Of a stretch of DNA of 64,000 nucleotides, positions 45,246 to 54,014 are shown one piece after another. The stretch covers positions 20,746 through 84,745 of the forward strand of contig JAYVTG010000007.1 in assembly GCA_043774625.1 (NCBI GenBank), written 5' to 3'. The DNA is from JAAFIP01 sp043774625 (GTDB taxonomy: Bacteria; Pseudomonadota; Gammaproteobacteria; Burkholderiales; Burkholderiaceae_C). Position 1 is the stretch's first letter, and every line of letters begins with the position of its first letter. The notes beneath the pieces were generated by a model. The model was not told the origin of the DNA. It saw only the letters and a list, made by a program, of their open reading frames with translations, and ran no database searches. Made by a program: the position numbers and the translations under genes.

Positions 45246-46460
45246 TTACTTGGTAGAAGCACTGGCGCTGGCGTTTGCTGCAGATTTGATAGCTGCTTGC
45301 GCAACACCCGCCCTGGCCTGCGCCGTATTTTCTTTAAAAATGGCCACTTTTTGCCCAGGCGACAGCACATGCACACCCGCACTTACCACCAGGTCACCGC
45401 TCTGTATGCCGCCTGCAATCACGGCGTCGTTACCGTCTGCCGTGGCAATTTGCACCGGGGTCGATTTCACAGTCATGCTGGTTTTGTCCAGCACCCACAC
45501 GTGAGACGTTTGCCCTACTTGAAACAGCGCGCTGGTGGGCAGCTTGATGGCCTGCACTCCTGCCGTGCTGGACGGTGGCACCACATTGACGGTGGAGCCC
45601 AATGCGGGCACTTTATTGGCATCGCCGCTATTTACAGACACCTTGACCGGGAAAGTACGCGTCACCGGGTCGGCACTGGCCGCCACTTCGCGTACCTTGC
45701 CTTGAGCAGTAGTGCCCTGCGCCCATAAATTGATAGCAACAGATGTACCCACAGCAACCGTTTTCAGCTTATCCTCTGGCACGTTGAACACCACGTCACG
45801 CGCCCCGTCCTGCGCAATGCGCACCACCGGTGTGCCCGCAGACACCACCTGGCCGGGTTCGGCTTCTACCGCCGTGATGATGCCCGACACGTCGGCGACC
45901 AGATTGGCGTATTGGGCCTGGTTGCCTTGTGAGGCCAATTGCGCCTGTGCCTGTTCTACCTGGGCTTGCGCTGCTTTGAGTGTTGCCTCGCGCCGTTCCA
46001 GTTCTGCACCGCTGATGAAGTTTTGGTCTTTCAAGGCAGAAAAGCGCTTGAAGTCTGCCGCTGCCAGATCGCGGTTGGTAGCAGCCGCAACCACCTGTGC
46101 ACGGCCTGCGTCGGCAGCCAGTTTGTAGTCTTGTGGGTCAATTTGTGCCAACAGTTGCCCGGCCTTTACGCGCTGGCCCACTTCTGCCTGGCGCTTGGTG
46201 ATTTTGCCCGCCACACGAAAACCCAAACGCGACTCCACCCGCGCCCGCACCTCGGCTGCATATTCATGCCCAGCCAGCAAACCTTGCGTACCCACCGTGA
46301 TAACTTTCACAGATCGAATCGGCTCAGGTTGTGGTTCGGGTTTGGAACAGGCCGTCAGGGTCAACAAAGTTGTCGATGCCACAGACGCTATTAAAATAGT
46401 AGCTGCTTGCGCATATACGGCGGTGGCAATTGGGGTTTTCAGTGACTCTTTTATCGACAT
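45246..46460 (-). CDS. RND periplasmic adaptor lipoprotein with repeat-derived ends
   Basis: A 404-aa membrane-fusion protein. A lipobox (LLTLTACS) near residue 38 predicts a lipid-anchored periplasmic protein. The rest has the barrel-sandwich hybrid (GFRVAGKITKRQAEVGQRVKAGQLLAQID), alpha-helical hairpin and beta barrel. The signal peptide is unusual: residues about 12-24 (ATAVYAQAATILI) are encoded by a copy of the dispersed repeat. A degenerate copy also codes the C-terminal AGVAQAAIKSAA. Promoter and operator lie at 46527-46572. Confidence 0.9.
   Translation of the reverse strand: MSIKESLKTPIATAVYAQAATILIASVASTTLLTLTACSKPEPQPEPIRSVKVITVGTQGLLAGHEYAAEVRARVESRLGFRVAGKITKRQAEVGQRVKAGQLLAQIDPQDYKLAADAGRAQVVAAATNRDLAAADFKRFSALKDQNFISGAELERREATLKAAQAQVEQAQAQLASQGNQAQYANLVADVSGIITAVEAEPGQVVSAGTPVVRIAQDGARDVVFNVPEDKLKTVAVGTSVAINLWAQGTTAQGKVREVAASADPVTRTFPVKVSVNSGDANKVPALGSTVNVVPPSSTAGVQAIKLPTSALFQVGQTSHVWVLDKTSMTVKSTPVQIATADGNDAVIAGGIQSGDLVVSAGVHVLSPGQKVAIFKENTAQARAGVAQAAIKSAANASASASTK
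45277..45318 (-). repeat. Dispersed 42-base repeat, degenerate copy L (adaptor C-terminus)
   Basis: On the minus strand GCCAGGGCGGGTGTTGCG, then CAAGCAGCTATCAAA and GCAGCA. It is read in frame as ARAGVAQAAIKSAA. Confidence 0.6.
46386..46427 (-). repeat. Dispersed 42-base repeat, copy M (adaptor signal peptide)
   Basis: On the minus strand GCCACCGCCGTATATGCG, then CAAGCAGCTACT and TTTTAATAGCG. It is read in frame as ATAVYAQAATILIA and makes up part of the signal peptide. Confidence 0.78.
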
Positions 46461-46526
46461 GGTGCACCTTGCGGGTATAGGGTGGCGGGTAGTACTTTGG
46501 CTTGAAGTACTGCCCTCAAATTATTA

Positions 46527-46546
46527 ATGACTGACTGGTTAGTAAT
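46527..46546. promoter_or_regulatory. TetR-type operator palindrome at the RND promoter
   Basis: ATGACTGACTGGTTAGTAAT is an imperfect dyad of the ACTNACYNGTNAGT kind seen at TetR-family-controlled efflux operons. It overlaps the predicted -10 box and the start point. No TetR gene lies nearby. Confidence 0.65.
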
Positions 46547-46572
46547 CTAATCGAAGCATGCTATTTTGTCAA
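46544..46572 (-). promoter_or_regulatory. Sigma-70 promoter of the RND operon
   Basis: On the minus strand TTGACA (46572-46567) is followed after 17 bases by TAGATT (46549-46544). This is a near-consensus promoter for the adaptor and pump genes. Confidence 0.7.
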
Positions 46573-46698
46573 GCTGGCACCAGTTGGAACCTGAGTAGCT
46601 GCTGTGGTTAACGACGGATTTATACGCCTGGGTTTTCAATCCCATGGCGCACCCATCTGGCTAAAAGGGGTCGAGATGCTCTCGCCCGGCGGCCAAAA

Positions 46699-48210
46699 CT
46701 AAGCCAAAGTCCAGGGCAGGCGCGCTGTAAAGCAAGAGCCCTTGTCCAGCTCGCTGTGCACGTCAATCTGCCCGCCATGTGCATCCAGCGCACGTTTCAC
46801 AATCGCCAAGCCCAGCCCTGTGCCCTGCACCGTGCCCGCATTGGTAGCGCGGTGAAAGGTTTCAAACAAACGGGGCAAGTCATCGGGTGGAATGCCAATG
46901 CCGCTGTCAGCCACGCTGATACACAGTTGGGCCACGCCGCTGTCTTGCACTTGCAGGTAGGTGTCCAGCTTCACGGGCAGGCCATGGTTGGAATATTTGC
47001 AGGCATTGGTCAGCAGGTTACCCACAATCTGGCGCAGCAACACCTCGTCCAGCATCAGGCAGGTGGCAAGGTCTATGCCTTGGCCAGGCACTACGTCTAC
47101 CCTGTGTTGGTAACCGTCTGCTGCACACACGCCCTGTGCTACCGACTGCAGCACGGCCAGCAGGATGGTGGGTTGGAGCGAACACACCTGTGCACCTGCG
47201 CCAATGCGGCCAAACGACAAAAAATTGTCCATCATGGCCTGGATGCGGTGCACCGAGCCTTGAATGTCTGCAATCGCCTCCTTGCGCTGCGCATCGGTCA
47301 GTCGGTCGCTGTAATGTTGCAGCAATTCTGAACTGGTTTGTATGGTTGCCAGCGGTGTGCGAAATTCGTGCGATGCCATCGACACGAAGCGGGTTTTCAG
47401 CTCGCCCAGTTCTTTTTCCTGCATCAGTGCGCGGCGCATTTGCTCTTGCGTTTCGCGCTGGCTGGTCATATCAGAAATAAAAATCAACGCAGCAGCCTTG
47501 CCATCCCATTCCATTTCTTGCCCAAACAATTTGGCCCAGGACACCACGGTGTCATGGTGCAAATGCAGTGACGGAGGAGCCACCATGCGCACAATGTATT
47601 GCTCATCGTCACCGCCCAGCATTTTTTTGCGGCGATCCAGCGTCTGGGTTCTATCTTGCGGGTGTACGAGATACAGCGACGGCAAGCCCAGAATGTCTTG
47701 CACTGTGGTTCTAAAAAAGCGCAGCGCCGCCGGGTTGGCATACACCACATTGTGGCCCTGGGTAAAAATGATGGCTTGATCGGTGTTTTCTACCAAAGCA
47801 CGGTAACGCGCCTGTGACCGCATGAGCAGCTCGGTGGCTGCAGACACCTTGGAAAAGTCGCGCACCGCAGCAACGGTCACGTCTTGGCCGTGCAGCTTTG
47901 CCGCTCGGCTGGATATTTCCACATCTACCAAAGCACCGTTGGGGCGAGTCAGGGTGGCGTAGTAAGGCACCTCTCTGGTCAGGTGCATATGGCGTTTGGC
48001 AAGGGCTTTGTCTTTGGGCGGAAACAAATCTACCACTTGGGCACCTACCATGGTGCTTAGCGAACGCCCCAGCAGCTCTTCCAGCGCCTGATTACAGTCC
48101 AGTATGATGCCGTCTTTATAAAAGGCAATGCCTTCCGTGCTGGCATCTGCAAAGCGCTGCGCGCGTTGCTCTGGGCTTTCTGCGTGGAGCGGCACCAAAG
48201 TATTCATCAT
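46699..48210 (-). CDS. Soluble PAS-PAS sensor histidine kinase
   Basis: A 503-aa protein without membrane segments. Two PAS domains occupy about residues 15-120 and 135-250. The dimerisation and phosphoacceptor domain has H281 in MASHEFRTPL. The ATPase domain has the N box NLLTNACKYSN, DSGIGIPPDD and GTGLGLAIVK. It faces the fused cyclase-kinase response regulator at 48266 across a 55-base gap, so the two are probably one pathway. The signal is presumably cytoplasmic (redox, small molecule or light); the PAS ligand cannot be told. Confidence 0.9.
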   Translation of the reverse strand: MMNTLVPLHAESPEQRAQRFADASTEGIAFYKDGIILDCNQALEELLGRSLSTMVGAQVVDLFPPKDKALAKRHMHLTREVPYYATLTRPNGALVDVEISSRAAKLHGQDVTVAAVRDFSKVSAATELLMRSQARYRALVENTDQAIIFTQGHNVVYANPAALRFFRTTVQDILGLPSLYLVHPQDRTQTLDRRKKMLGGDDEQYIVRMVAPPSLHLHHDTVVSWAKLFGQEMEWDGKAAALIFISDMTSQRETQEQMRRALMQEKELGELKTRFVSMASHEFRTPLATIQTSSELLQHYSDRLTDAQRKEAIADIQGSVHRIQAMMDNFLSFGRIGAGAQVCSLQPTILLAVLQSVAQGVCAADGYQHRVDVVPGQGIDLATCLMLDEVLLRQIVGNLLTNACKYSNHGLPVKLDTYLQVQDSGVAQLCISVADSGIGIPPDDLPRLFETFHRATNAGTVQGTGLGLAIVKRALDAHGGQIDVHSELDKGSCFTARLPWTLA

Positions 48211-48265
48211 GAAATAAGTTTAACATTCACTATGCGTAACGCAAGTCCTTAACTAAACAATCACC

Positions 48266-50383
48266 ATGCAAAGAGTTTTGATAGTCGAAGACGAGGAAGC
48301 CATCCGCAAGAACATCGAGCGGCTGCTCACGCTTGAAGGTTTTGAGGTAGCCAGCGCCCCTAACGGTCAGCACGGCATGGTGCTGGCCAAGTCGATGTTG
48401 CCAGACGTGATCATCACTGACATCAACATGCCGCTGATGGACGGTTTTGCCTTGCTGGCCGCCGTGCGCGCGCACCCCGACCTGGAACGCTGCATCGTCA
48501 TCATGCTGACTGCCGCCAGTGACCGTACCAAGATACGCGAAGGCATGCGCTTGGGTGCAGACGATTATTTGACCAAACCCTTTAAGCGCGAAGAACTGCT
48601 GGACACCCTGCTGGCGCAGCTGCAAAAACGCAAGCGCTTTGAACGGCACAAAGACCAGGCTATTGACCATGCCGTGAGCCTGGCCATCGTCAGCACCGAA
48701 GAAAAGACCAAGCAGCTTTACCACCAACGCTATGCATCGTCCGAGGGCTTTAACAGCGGATTCAACACCAGCGGATTTAACACTGGTTTTGCGTCGTCAT
48801 CGGGGTCACTAGATGATTTTGCGGGCAAGAACGAGGAGAGCATCACCCTGCAAGCCACGGTGGTGTTTGCCGACATCCGCAACTTCACCACCATGGCCGA
48901 GCGTTTGTCTGCCAAAGAACTGTCTGTGCTGCTGGGTCGGTATTTTGAATTAGCCTGCCGCCCTGTGCTGGCCTATGGCGGCACACACATCAAAATGCTG
49001 GGCGACGGCTTGCTGGCTTTGTTTGAAGAGCACACCCATGACGACACCGGGGCGCACGCACGGCGCGCCATTTCTGCCGCCCTCACCTTGCGCCATACCG
49101 CGCACGAGTTTGGTGTGTGGGTGGCGCAGCAATACAGCGCACGCGGCCTGCCTGACTTTGCCGTTGGCATTGGTCTGCACAGTGGTGAAGTCACACTCAG
49201 CCCCCTGGGTAGCGGCAATCTGCGTGAAGTGACGCCTTTGGGTGACAGTGTCAACATTGCGTCTCGTTTGCAAAATGCCAGCAAGGAGCTGGGTTGGGTA
49301 GTGATAGCCAGCACTACCACAGCCGAGCTTGCAGGCCTGGGCGTACGGCGTGGGCGCGAACAGGTAGTGCAAATACGCGGTCGTGGCACGCCAGTCAGCG
49401 CCTGCGAGGTGCACGACTTTTCCAGCACCATGGACTTTCATCTACAGCCCGAGGCTGCTGCTGCGGCTTTTGCAGACCAGGAAATTGACGCCGCCGTACG
49501 CCAAAACTCCGAGGTCACTGCACGCGCCGCCAAGGGCGCTTTGAGGGACTCGTTGTGGAGCCTGCAGTCCAATGCATTCCAGGCCAAACCCCAGCGCTTC
49601 AAGGGCTATGAGGTGATTCACCGGCTGGGCGAAGGCGGCATGAGCATTGTGTATCTGGCCTTTTCGGCAGCACAAAAGTGCGAAGTGGTGCTCAAGGTGC
49701 TGCGCACTGCGATGCAAAACGACGCCGATATGCTGCGCCGTTTTGTGCAGGAATATACCGTACTGGCCAGCATCGAAGACCGCCACATTGCCAAAATATT
49801 TGACCAGGGCTTTACCGACGAATACGCTTACATCGCCATGGAATATTTGTCTGGCGGCGACTTGAAGGCCGTGATACAAGCGCGCCCTAGCCACGCCCGC
49901 GTGCTAGACCTGCTGCGCCAGATCGTCAGCGCACTGTCCACCATTCATGCATTGGGCCTGGTTTACCGCGACCTGAAGCCCGACAATTTGATTTTTCGCG
50001 CCACTGGCGAGCTGGTCTTGGTGGACTTTGGCATTGTCAAAAATGTACGCGACGACACTGGCCTGGCGCACACGATGCATGGCCAAATTATCGGCACACC
50101 GTATTACGTGAGCCCCGAGCAAGCCAGCGGCAAAGAGGTAAATAACCGCTCAGACTTTTACAGCCTGGGAGTCATACTGCATGAACTGCTGACGGGCGAG
50201 CGGCCCTACCAAGCAGACTCCCTGCACATGCTTTTAGCCCGCCACATCCACGGCGATACCCCCACCCTGCCTGCCGAGCACAGCAAGTTTCAGCCTTTGC
50301 TCAATAGCCTGATGGCGAAAAACCCGGACGACCGCCCTGCAGATTGCGAGGCAGTTTTAAGGGATTTACAGCATCTGGCTTGA
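48266..50383 (+). CDS. Response regulator fused to nucleotide cyclase and Ser/Thr kinase
   Basis: A 705-aa three-module signalling protein. Residues 1-120: receiver domain with E8/D9, phosphoacceptor D52, T82 and K104. Residues 155-185: a repetitive linker (GFNSGF, GFNT). Residues 195-385: class III adenylate/guanylate cyclase with metal aspartates D203 and D247, K243 in the base-selecting position, and N330/R334 in SVNIASRL, suggesting an active adenylate cyclase. Residues 448-705: Hanks-type kinase with GEGGMS, K477, YRDLKPDN (D569, N574) and DFG (D587). All catalytic residues checked are present. The partner is probably the adjacent histidine kinase. Confidence 0.9.
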   Translation: MQRVLIVEDEEAIRKNIERLLTLEGFEVASAPNGQHGMVLAKSMLPDVIITDINMPLMDGFALLAAVRAHPDLERCIVIMLTAASDRTKIREGMRLGADDYLTKPFKREELLDTLLAQLQKRKRFERHKDQAIDHAVSLAIVSTEEKTKQLYHQRYASSEGFNSGFNTSGFNTGFASSSGSLDDFAGKNEESITLQATVVFADIRNFTTMAERLSAKELSVLLGRYFELACRPVLAYGGTHIKMLGDGLLALFEEHTHDDTGAHARRAISAALTLRHTAHEFGVWVAQQYSARGLPDFAVGIGLHSGEVTLSPLGSGNLREVTPLGDSVNIASRLQNASKELGWVVIASTTTAELAGLGVRRGREQVVQIRGRGTPVSACEVHDFSSTMDFHLQPEAAAAAFADQEIDAAVRQNSEVTARAAKGALRDSLWSLQSNAFQAKPQRFKGYEVIHRLGEGGMSIVYLAFSAAQKCEVVLKVLRTAMQNDADMLRRFVQEYTVLASIEDRHIAKIFDQGFTDEYAYIAMEYLSGGDLKAVIQARPSHARVLDLLRQIVSALSTIHALGLVYRDLKPDNLIFRATGELVLVDFGIVKNVRDDTGLAHTMHGQIIGTPYYVSPEQASGKEVNNRSDFYSLGVILHELLTGERPYQADSLHMLLARHIHGDTPTLPAEHSKFQPLLNSLMAKNPDDRPADCEAVLRDLQHLA

Positions 50384-50408
50384 ATTCTTCCAATAAAAAG
50401 TGCCCATA

Positions 50409-50450
50409 GCCAGCGTGGAATAAGCGCGAGCAGCTACTATTTTAATAGCG
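50409..50450 (+). repeat. Dispersed 42-base repeat, copy N
   Basis: GCCAGCGTGGAATAAGCG, then CGAGCAGCTACT and TTTTAATAGCG. It lies between the fusion gene and the convergent SDR gene. Confidence 0.88.
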
Positions 50451-50473
50451 TCAACACATTTCGGCAAGTACAC

Positions 50474-51385
50474 TCAATCTGCACGCAGAGCCTTTTTCAG
50501 CTCTTGCCCAATCTCGGGCTTGTGTGCAAACGGGTTCGTCGGGTTGCGCGCTTGCAGGATGTCTTCCAGCCGCGTTTGTACCGAGCCAATGGCTTTGGGG
50601 TGGCTGTAGATGTAGAAACGGTCGGTGTGAACGGCGTCAAACACCATTTGTGCCACCTCAGCCGCACTCACTTTGCCTTTGGTCACGGCTTGGTCGTTCA
50701 TGGCCTGGCCAATCAGCTGGCTCTTGGTGGGTTTGACATCACTTTGCTTCATGTCTGCAGGCCGGTTGCGGTGGCTTTGGCTGATGCCCGTGGGTACGAA
50801 AAAGGGGCACAGCACAGACGCGCTGATCTGGTCTGTGACCAAGTGCAGGTCTTGGTACAGGGTTTCGCTTAGAGCAACGACAGCATGCTTGCTGACGTTA
50901 TATACACCCATGACTGGGGCGTTAAGCAACCCGGCCATGCTGGCGGTATTGACGATATGGCCTTGGTAGGCAGCGTCTTTTTTGGCCGCTTCCAGCATCA
51001 TGGGGGTGAACACGCGTACGCCGTGGGCAACACCCATGATGTTGACACCTAGCACCCATTCCCAGTCTTTGGTCGTGTTTTCCCAGATCATGCCGCCCGC
51101 GCCTACGCCTGCGTTGTTAAAGACGAAATGTGGGGCGCCGAAGCGTTTTTCTACCTCTGCGGCCAGAGCTTCCATCTCGTCGGCTTTGCTCACGTCTACG
51201 CGCTTAGGCAAAACTTGCGCCCCTGTTGCCTGCAATTCGGCAGCAGCTTTGTCCAGCGCGTCTTGTTGCACGTCTACCAACACCAGATGCATGCCCAGCT
51301 TGGCGCCAATGCGCGCGCACTCCAGGCCAAAGCCAGAGCCTGCGCCAGTCAACACGGCGGTTTTATTTTTGAAGTCAGAAATCAT
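50474..51385 (-). CDS. Short-chain dehydrogenase/reductase
   Basis: A 303-aa NAD(P)-dependent SDR. Cofactor motif TGAGSGFG (residues 14-21), the NNAGV motif, and the Ser-Tyr-Lys set in NTASMAG and YNVSKHA. The length and C-terminal extension resemble SDRs near lipid-metabolism genes. Substrate unknown. It is directly adjacent to the GST stop and ends the four-gene unit 53955 to 50474. Confidence 0.86.
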   Translation of the reverse strand: MISDFKNKTAVLTGAGSGFGLECARIGAKLGMHLVLVDVQQDALDKAAAELQATGAQVLPKRVDVSKADEMEALAAEVEKRFGAPHFVFNNAGVGAGGMIWENTTKDWEWVLGVNIMGVAHGVRVFTPMMLEAAKKDAAYQGHIVNTASMAGLLNAPVMGVYNVSKHAVVALSETLYQDLHLVTDQISASVLCPFFVPTGISQSHRNRPADMKQSDVKPTKSQLIGQAMNDQAVTKGKVSAAEVAQMVFDAVHTDRFYIYSHPKAIGSVQTRLEDILQARNPTNPFAHKPEIGQELKKALRAD

Positions 51386-52333
51386 TTAGTCGGCTTTCTT
51401 TAAGATAAATCCGATGCGGGGAAAGTGCACGTAAACGGTGCCCGCGCGCGGGTCAACGCGGCGCAGGCTGTAACGGGTGCGGGTGGCGGCGACCAGTTCG
51501 CCTGCGGTGGGCTCCAGGCCAAAGCTTTCGGCGGTGATGCTAACTTGCGAACCGAGCGGTATGCCATGCTCGTCCTGAAAAACCTCGTATTGCTTGTCAA
51601 ATAGGTCAATAGCCAGCGTGGATATTGCGCAGGCAGCTATTGATTCTGTAGCACTGCTTTTCGTCATATTGCCGTGACCCAGGGCAGCCATGCGGTCCAT
51701 CCAGGCCAGCACGGCAGGAGTCGCGTCCAAAATGCCGGCAATGGCAGGAATGTTTCGGGTGAACCACAGCGGGTGGTAAATGGCAAAGTCGGCCACGCTG
51801 GGAGCATCGCTCAGAACGTAGTTTTGGCCGTCCAGCATGGTGTTGATGCGGCGCAGATAGCTTTTGTACGCAGGCGTTGCATCACCGGGGTGCATGCGCG
51901 CTGCGCCTGCACGCATGGCTTTCCTGTCTTCGGCAAAGGCGGCCAGCGCCTCGGGTGGGCGGCCTGCAAACATGGCGGCTGCGCCTGTGGGTGAAAAGTT
52001 ATACGCCATCGCCGTCCAAAACAGTGTGCTGTCCGCCCACTGCGCTACGGTGCGGGCTGCGCCTTTCAGGCCCTGGGGGTACAGCGGTTTTTCAGGGCTG
52101 ATGTGTTCCAGCACGTCGCAAATCAGTGCGGTGTCGCAAATGATGTGGTTGCCAATTTGCAGCACCGGAATGCGGCGGTAACCGCCCGTAAGGGCTTGCA
52201 AGTCGGGTTTGGGCATGATCTGGGGCTGTATCACCGAATTCCAGGTCAAGCCCTTGTAGCCAAAGATGGCGCGCACTTTTTCGGCGAAAGGCGACGTGGG
52301 GTAGTGGTGAAAATACAAGTCAGGTTGCTGCAT
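51386..52333 (-). CDS. Glutathione S-transferase family protein, with repeat insert
   Basis: A 315-aa protein from MQQPDLYFHHYPTSPFAEKV. Residues 1-80 form the thioredoxin-like GSH domain (YPTSPFAEKVR, RRIPVLQIGN), followed by a helical domain. It is longer than usual GSTs (about 210-230 aa) through an extra C-terminal domain. Residues about 228-240 (ESIAACAISTLAI) come from the dispersed repeat read in reverse, at the join between GST part and extension. It overlaps the desaturase end by 14 bases. Confidence 0.82.
   Translation of the reverse strand: MQQPDLYFHHYPTSPFAEKVRAIFGYKGLTWNSVIQPQIMPKPDLQALTGGYRRIPVLQIGNHIICDTALICDVLEHISPEKPLYPQGLKGAARTVAQWADSTLFWTAMAYNFSPTGAAAMFAGRPPEALAAFAEDRKAMRAGAARMHPGDATPAYKSYLRRINTMLDGQNYVLSDAPSVADFAIYHPLWFTRNIPAIAGILDATPAVLAWMDRMAALGHGNMTKSSATESIAACAISTLAIDLFDKQYEVFQDEHGIPLGSQVSITAESFGLEPTAGELVAATRTRYSLRRVDPRAGTVYVHFPRIGFILKKAD
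51612..51653 (+). repeat. Dispersed 42-base repeat, copy O (inside GST gene)
   Basis: GCCAGCGTGGATATTGCG, then CAGGCAGCTATTGAT and TGTAGCA. The gene is on the other strand and reads it in frame as SIAACAISTLA. Confidence 0.85.
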
Positions 52334-53471
52334 GGGGAGTCTCCGTAGTGTCGGGTGGTTGGCGAGCGCGGCGCGGCGCAAAGATCAAGTCAAACGTGTC
52401 AGCCACGTCGCGTACTTCTGCGCCTTGCAGCGCGTTTTTCTCTTGCAGCAGGGCATGCAAACGCGGCAGGTTGTAGTGGGGCACAGCGGGGTACAAATGG
52501 TGTTCCAGATGGTAGTTGACGTGGTGCGGAAAGAGCAAAGCTCGCGCTAGCACATTGCCCAGCTTGTTGCGCGTGTTGTTGCTGCGCGCGGCGGTCAAGG
52601 GGGACGACAAGTCAAACACCGCGCCATGCTCGCAAATGGCGCGCAGCCGCAAAATAGGTTGCAGCACAGTCAGCAAGGGCAGCAGCCACAGCACCAAGTA
52701 CAGCTGCAAGCCATGCAAACCGCCTGCAAGAAAAGCTACCAAGGGCGCTAGCAGATGAAAACCCACCACCCACCAGCGGTCACCCCGCGCAGCGTGGCGC
52801 AACGCGGGCGAAGTGTCGTTCAGTGGGTTGATCTTGTTGCCGGTTTGGTCATTGATGGCGGGAGAGCCGAAAAAGTAGGCATAGGTTTTCCACGCGTTCC
52901 AGCCCACCAGGTCTTGCGCCAGCTTGCGCCATAAATATGCCTTGCCACGCGGGTAGCCACCGTGAATGGCGGTGTCGGGGTCTTCGCTGGTGTACAGGTT
53001 GTTGTGGTGCAAGCGGTGCGTGACGCGGTAAGTGAGCATGCTGACACCGCCTGCAAAACCAATGGCACGGCCCAGCCAGTCGTTCAAACTGCGGTTGGAC
53101 AGCAGCCGGTAATGCGCCGACTCGTGCGACAAGATAAACAGGCCGTGCTGCGCAACGCCCAGCAGAAGAATGGGCACAATCATCCACGGCGTGCCCCAGC
53201 TTGCTACACCACCAGCAATGCCCACCGCAATCAAGGCCACGGTTTGCAGCACTGCAAGCATGGACCGGGCGTTTGACAGCTGCGTCAAGGGTGCAAGCTC
53301 TACAGCGCTCAAGATTCTGCGTGCTGCAACATTACCGCTACCCACCTGTGCAGATGCAGGTTTTGCCTGTTTCAGGTCGCCAATGGCCCGCAAGTCGTTG
53401 CGAAACTCTTCGCCATGTGTAACTGGCGCTGTCCTTGTATCACTCTCATCTGGTCTTGAGGTATCAGCCAT
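52320..53471 (-). CDS. Membrane fatty-acid desaturase
   Basis: A 383-aa di-iron desaturase-like membrane protein. Histidine boxes: HESAH near residue 133, HRLHHNN near 170 and YHLEHHLYP near 325. Several hydrophobic segments lie between them. It inserts a double bond in an acyl chain or hydroxylates a related lipid. Its start overlaps the acetyltransferase stop by 8 bases and its end overlaps the GST start, so the genes are translationally coupled. Confidence 0.87.
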   Translation of the reverse strand: MADTSRPDESDTRTAPVTHGEEFRNDLRAIGDLKQAKPASAQVGSGNVAARRILSAVELAPLTQLSNARSMLAVLQTVALIAVGIAGGVASWGTPWMIVPILLLGVAQHGLFILSHESAHYRLLSNRSLNDWLGRAIGFAGGVSMLTYRVTHRLHHNNLYTSEDPDTAIHGGYPRGKAYLWRKLAQDLVGWNAWKTYAYFFGSPAINDQTGNKINPLNDTSPALRHAARGDRWWVVGFHLLAPLVAFLAGGLHGLQLYLVLWLLPLLTVLQPILRLRAICEHGAVFDLSSPLTAARSNNTRNKLGNVLARALLFPHHVNYHLEHHLYPAVPHYNLPRLHALLQEKNALQGAEVRDVADTFDLIFAPRRARQPPDTTETPHAAT

Positions 53472-53955
53472 GCTGGGCTCCTTGCGGCTTTGCAACTTCA
53501 TCTCTACTCAACAGCATTTCCTGGTGAGGAATATCGTCTTCCAGGTATTCCTGGCCCACGCTGATAAAGCCAAACTCAGCGTAAAACTTGCGTAAATGCG
53601 CTCGCGCGCTGATGCGAATGGCTCGCCCAGGCCATGCTGTGTGCGCTCTGACCAACCCCTCAAGCATCAACGCCCTGCCCACACCACCACCGCGCCGTTC
53701 TTTGGATGTGATGACACGTCCAATCGACGGTTCAGGGTAGTTTACGCCGGGGTCTGCCAGTCGTAAATAGGCCTGCAGAGCGCCAGTATCGTCACGGCCC
53801 AGCAAATGCCAGCATGCCTGATCCAGGCCATCGGGGTCTTGAAAAGCACCTTGTTCCATGATGAACACTCGGCAACGCAAAGCCAGCACGTCGTACAGGC
53901 CCTGAACGCCTAAATCTGCAAAGCGTTGCCAAGTCCAATGCAGCTCGGAGTGCAT
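53464..53955 (-). CDS. ElaA-type GNAT acetyltransferase
   Basis: A 163-aa N-acetyltransferase. LYDVLALRCRVFIMEQ is the ElaA-family start. SIGRVITSKERRGGGVGRALM holds the acetyl-CoA pyrophosphate loop, and FYAEFGFISVGQEYLEDDIPHQEM is the ElaA-typical end. Substrate unknown. First gene of the coupled four-gene unit with desaturase, GST and SDR. Confidence 0.86.
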   Translation of the reverse strand: MHSELHWTWQRFADLGVQGLYDVLALRCRVFIMEQGAFQDPDGLDQACWHLLGRDDTGALQAYLRLADPGVNYPEPSIGRVITSKERRGGGVGRALMLEGLVRAHTAWPGRAIRISARAHLRKFYAEFGFISVGQEYLEDDIPHQEMLLSRDEVAKPQGAQHG

Positions 53956-54014
53956 GAATCAAAGCTCTTTACAAATCAGTCGGCAGTTACTTTTGAGTTT
54001 GTTCGCAAGGCCGA

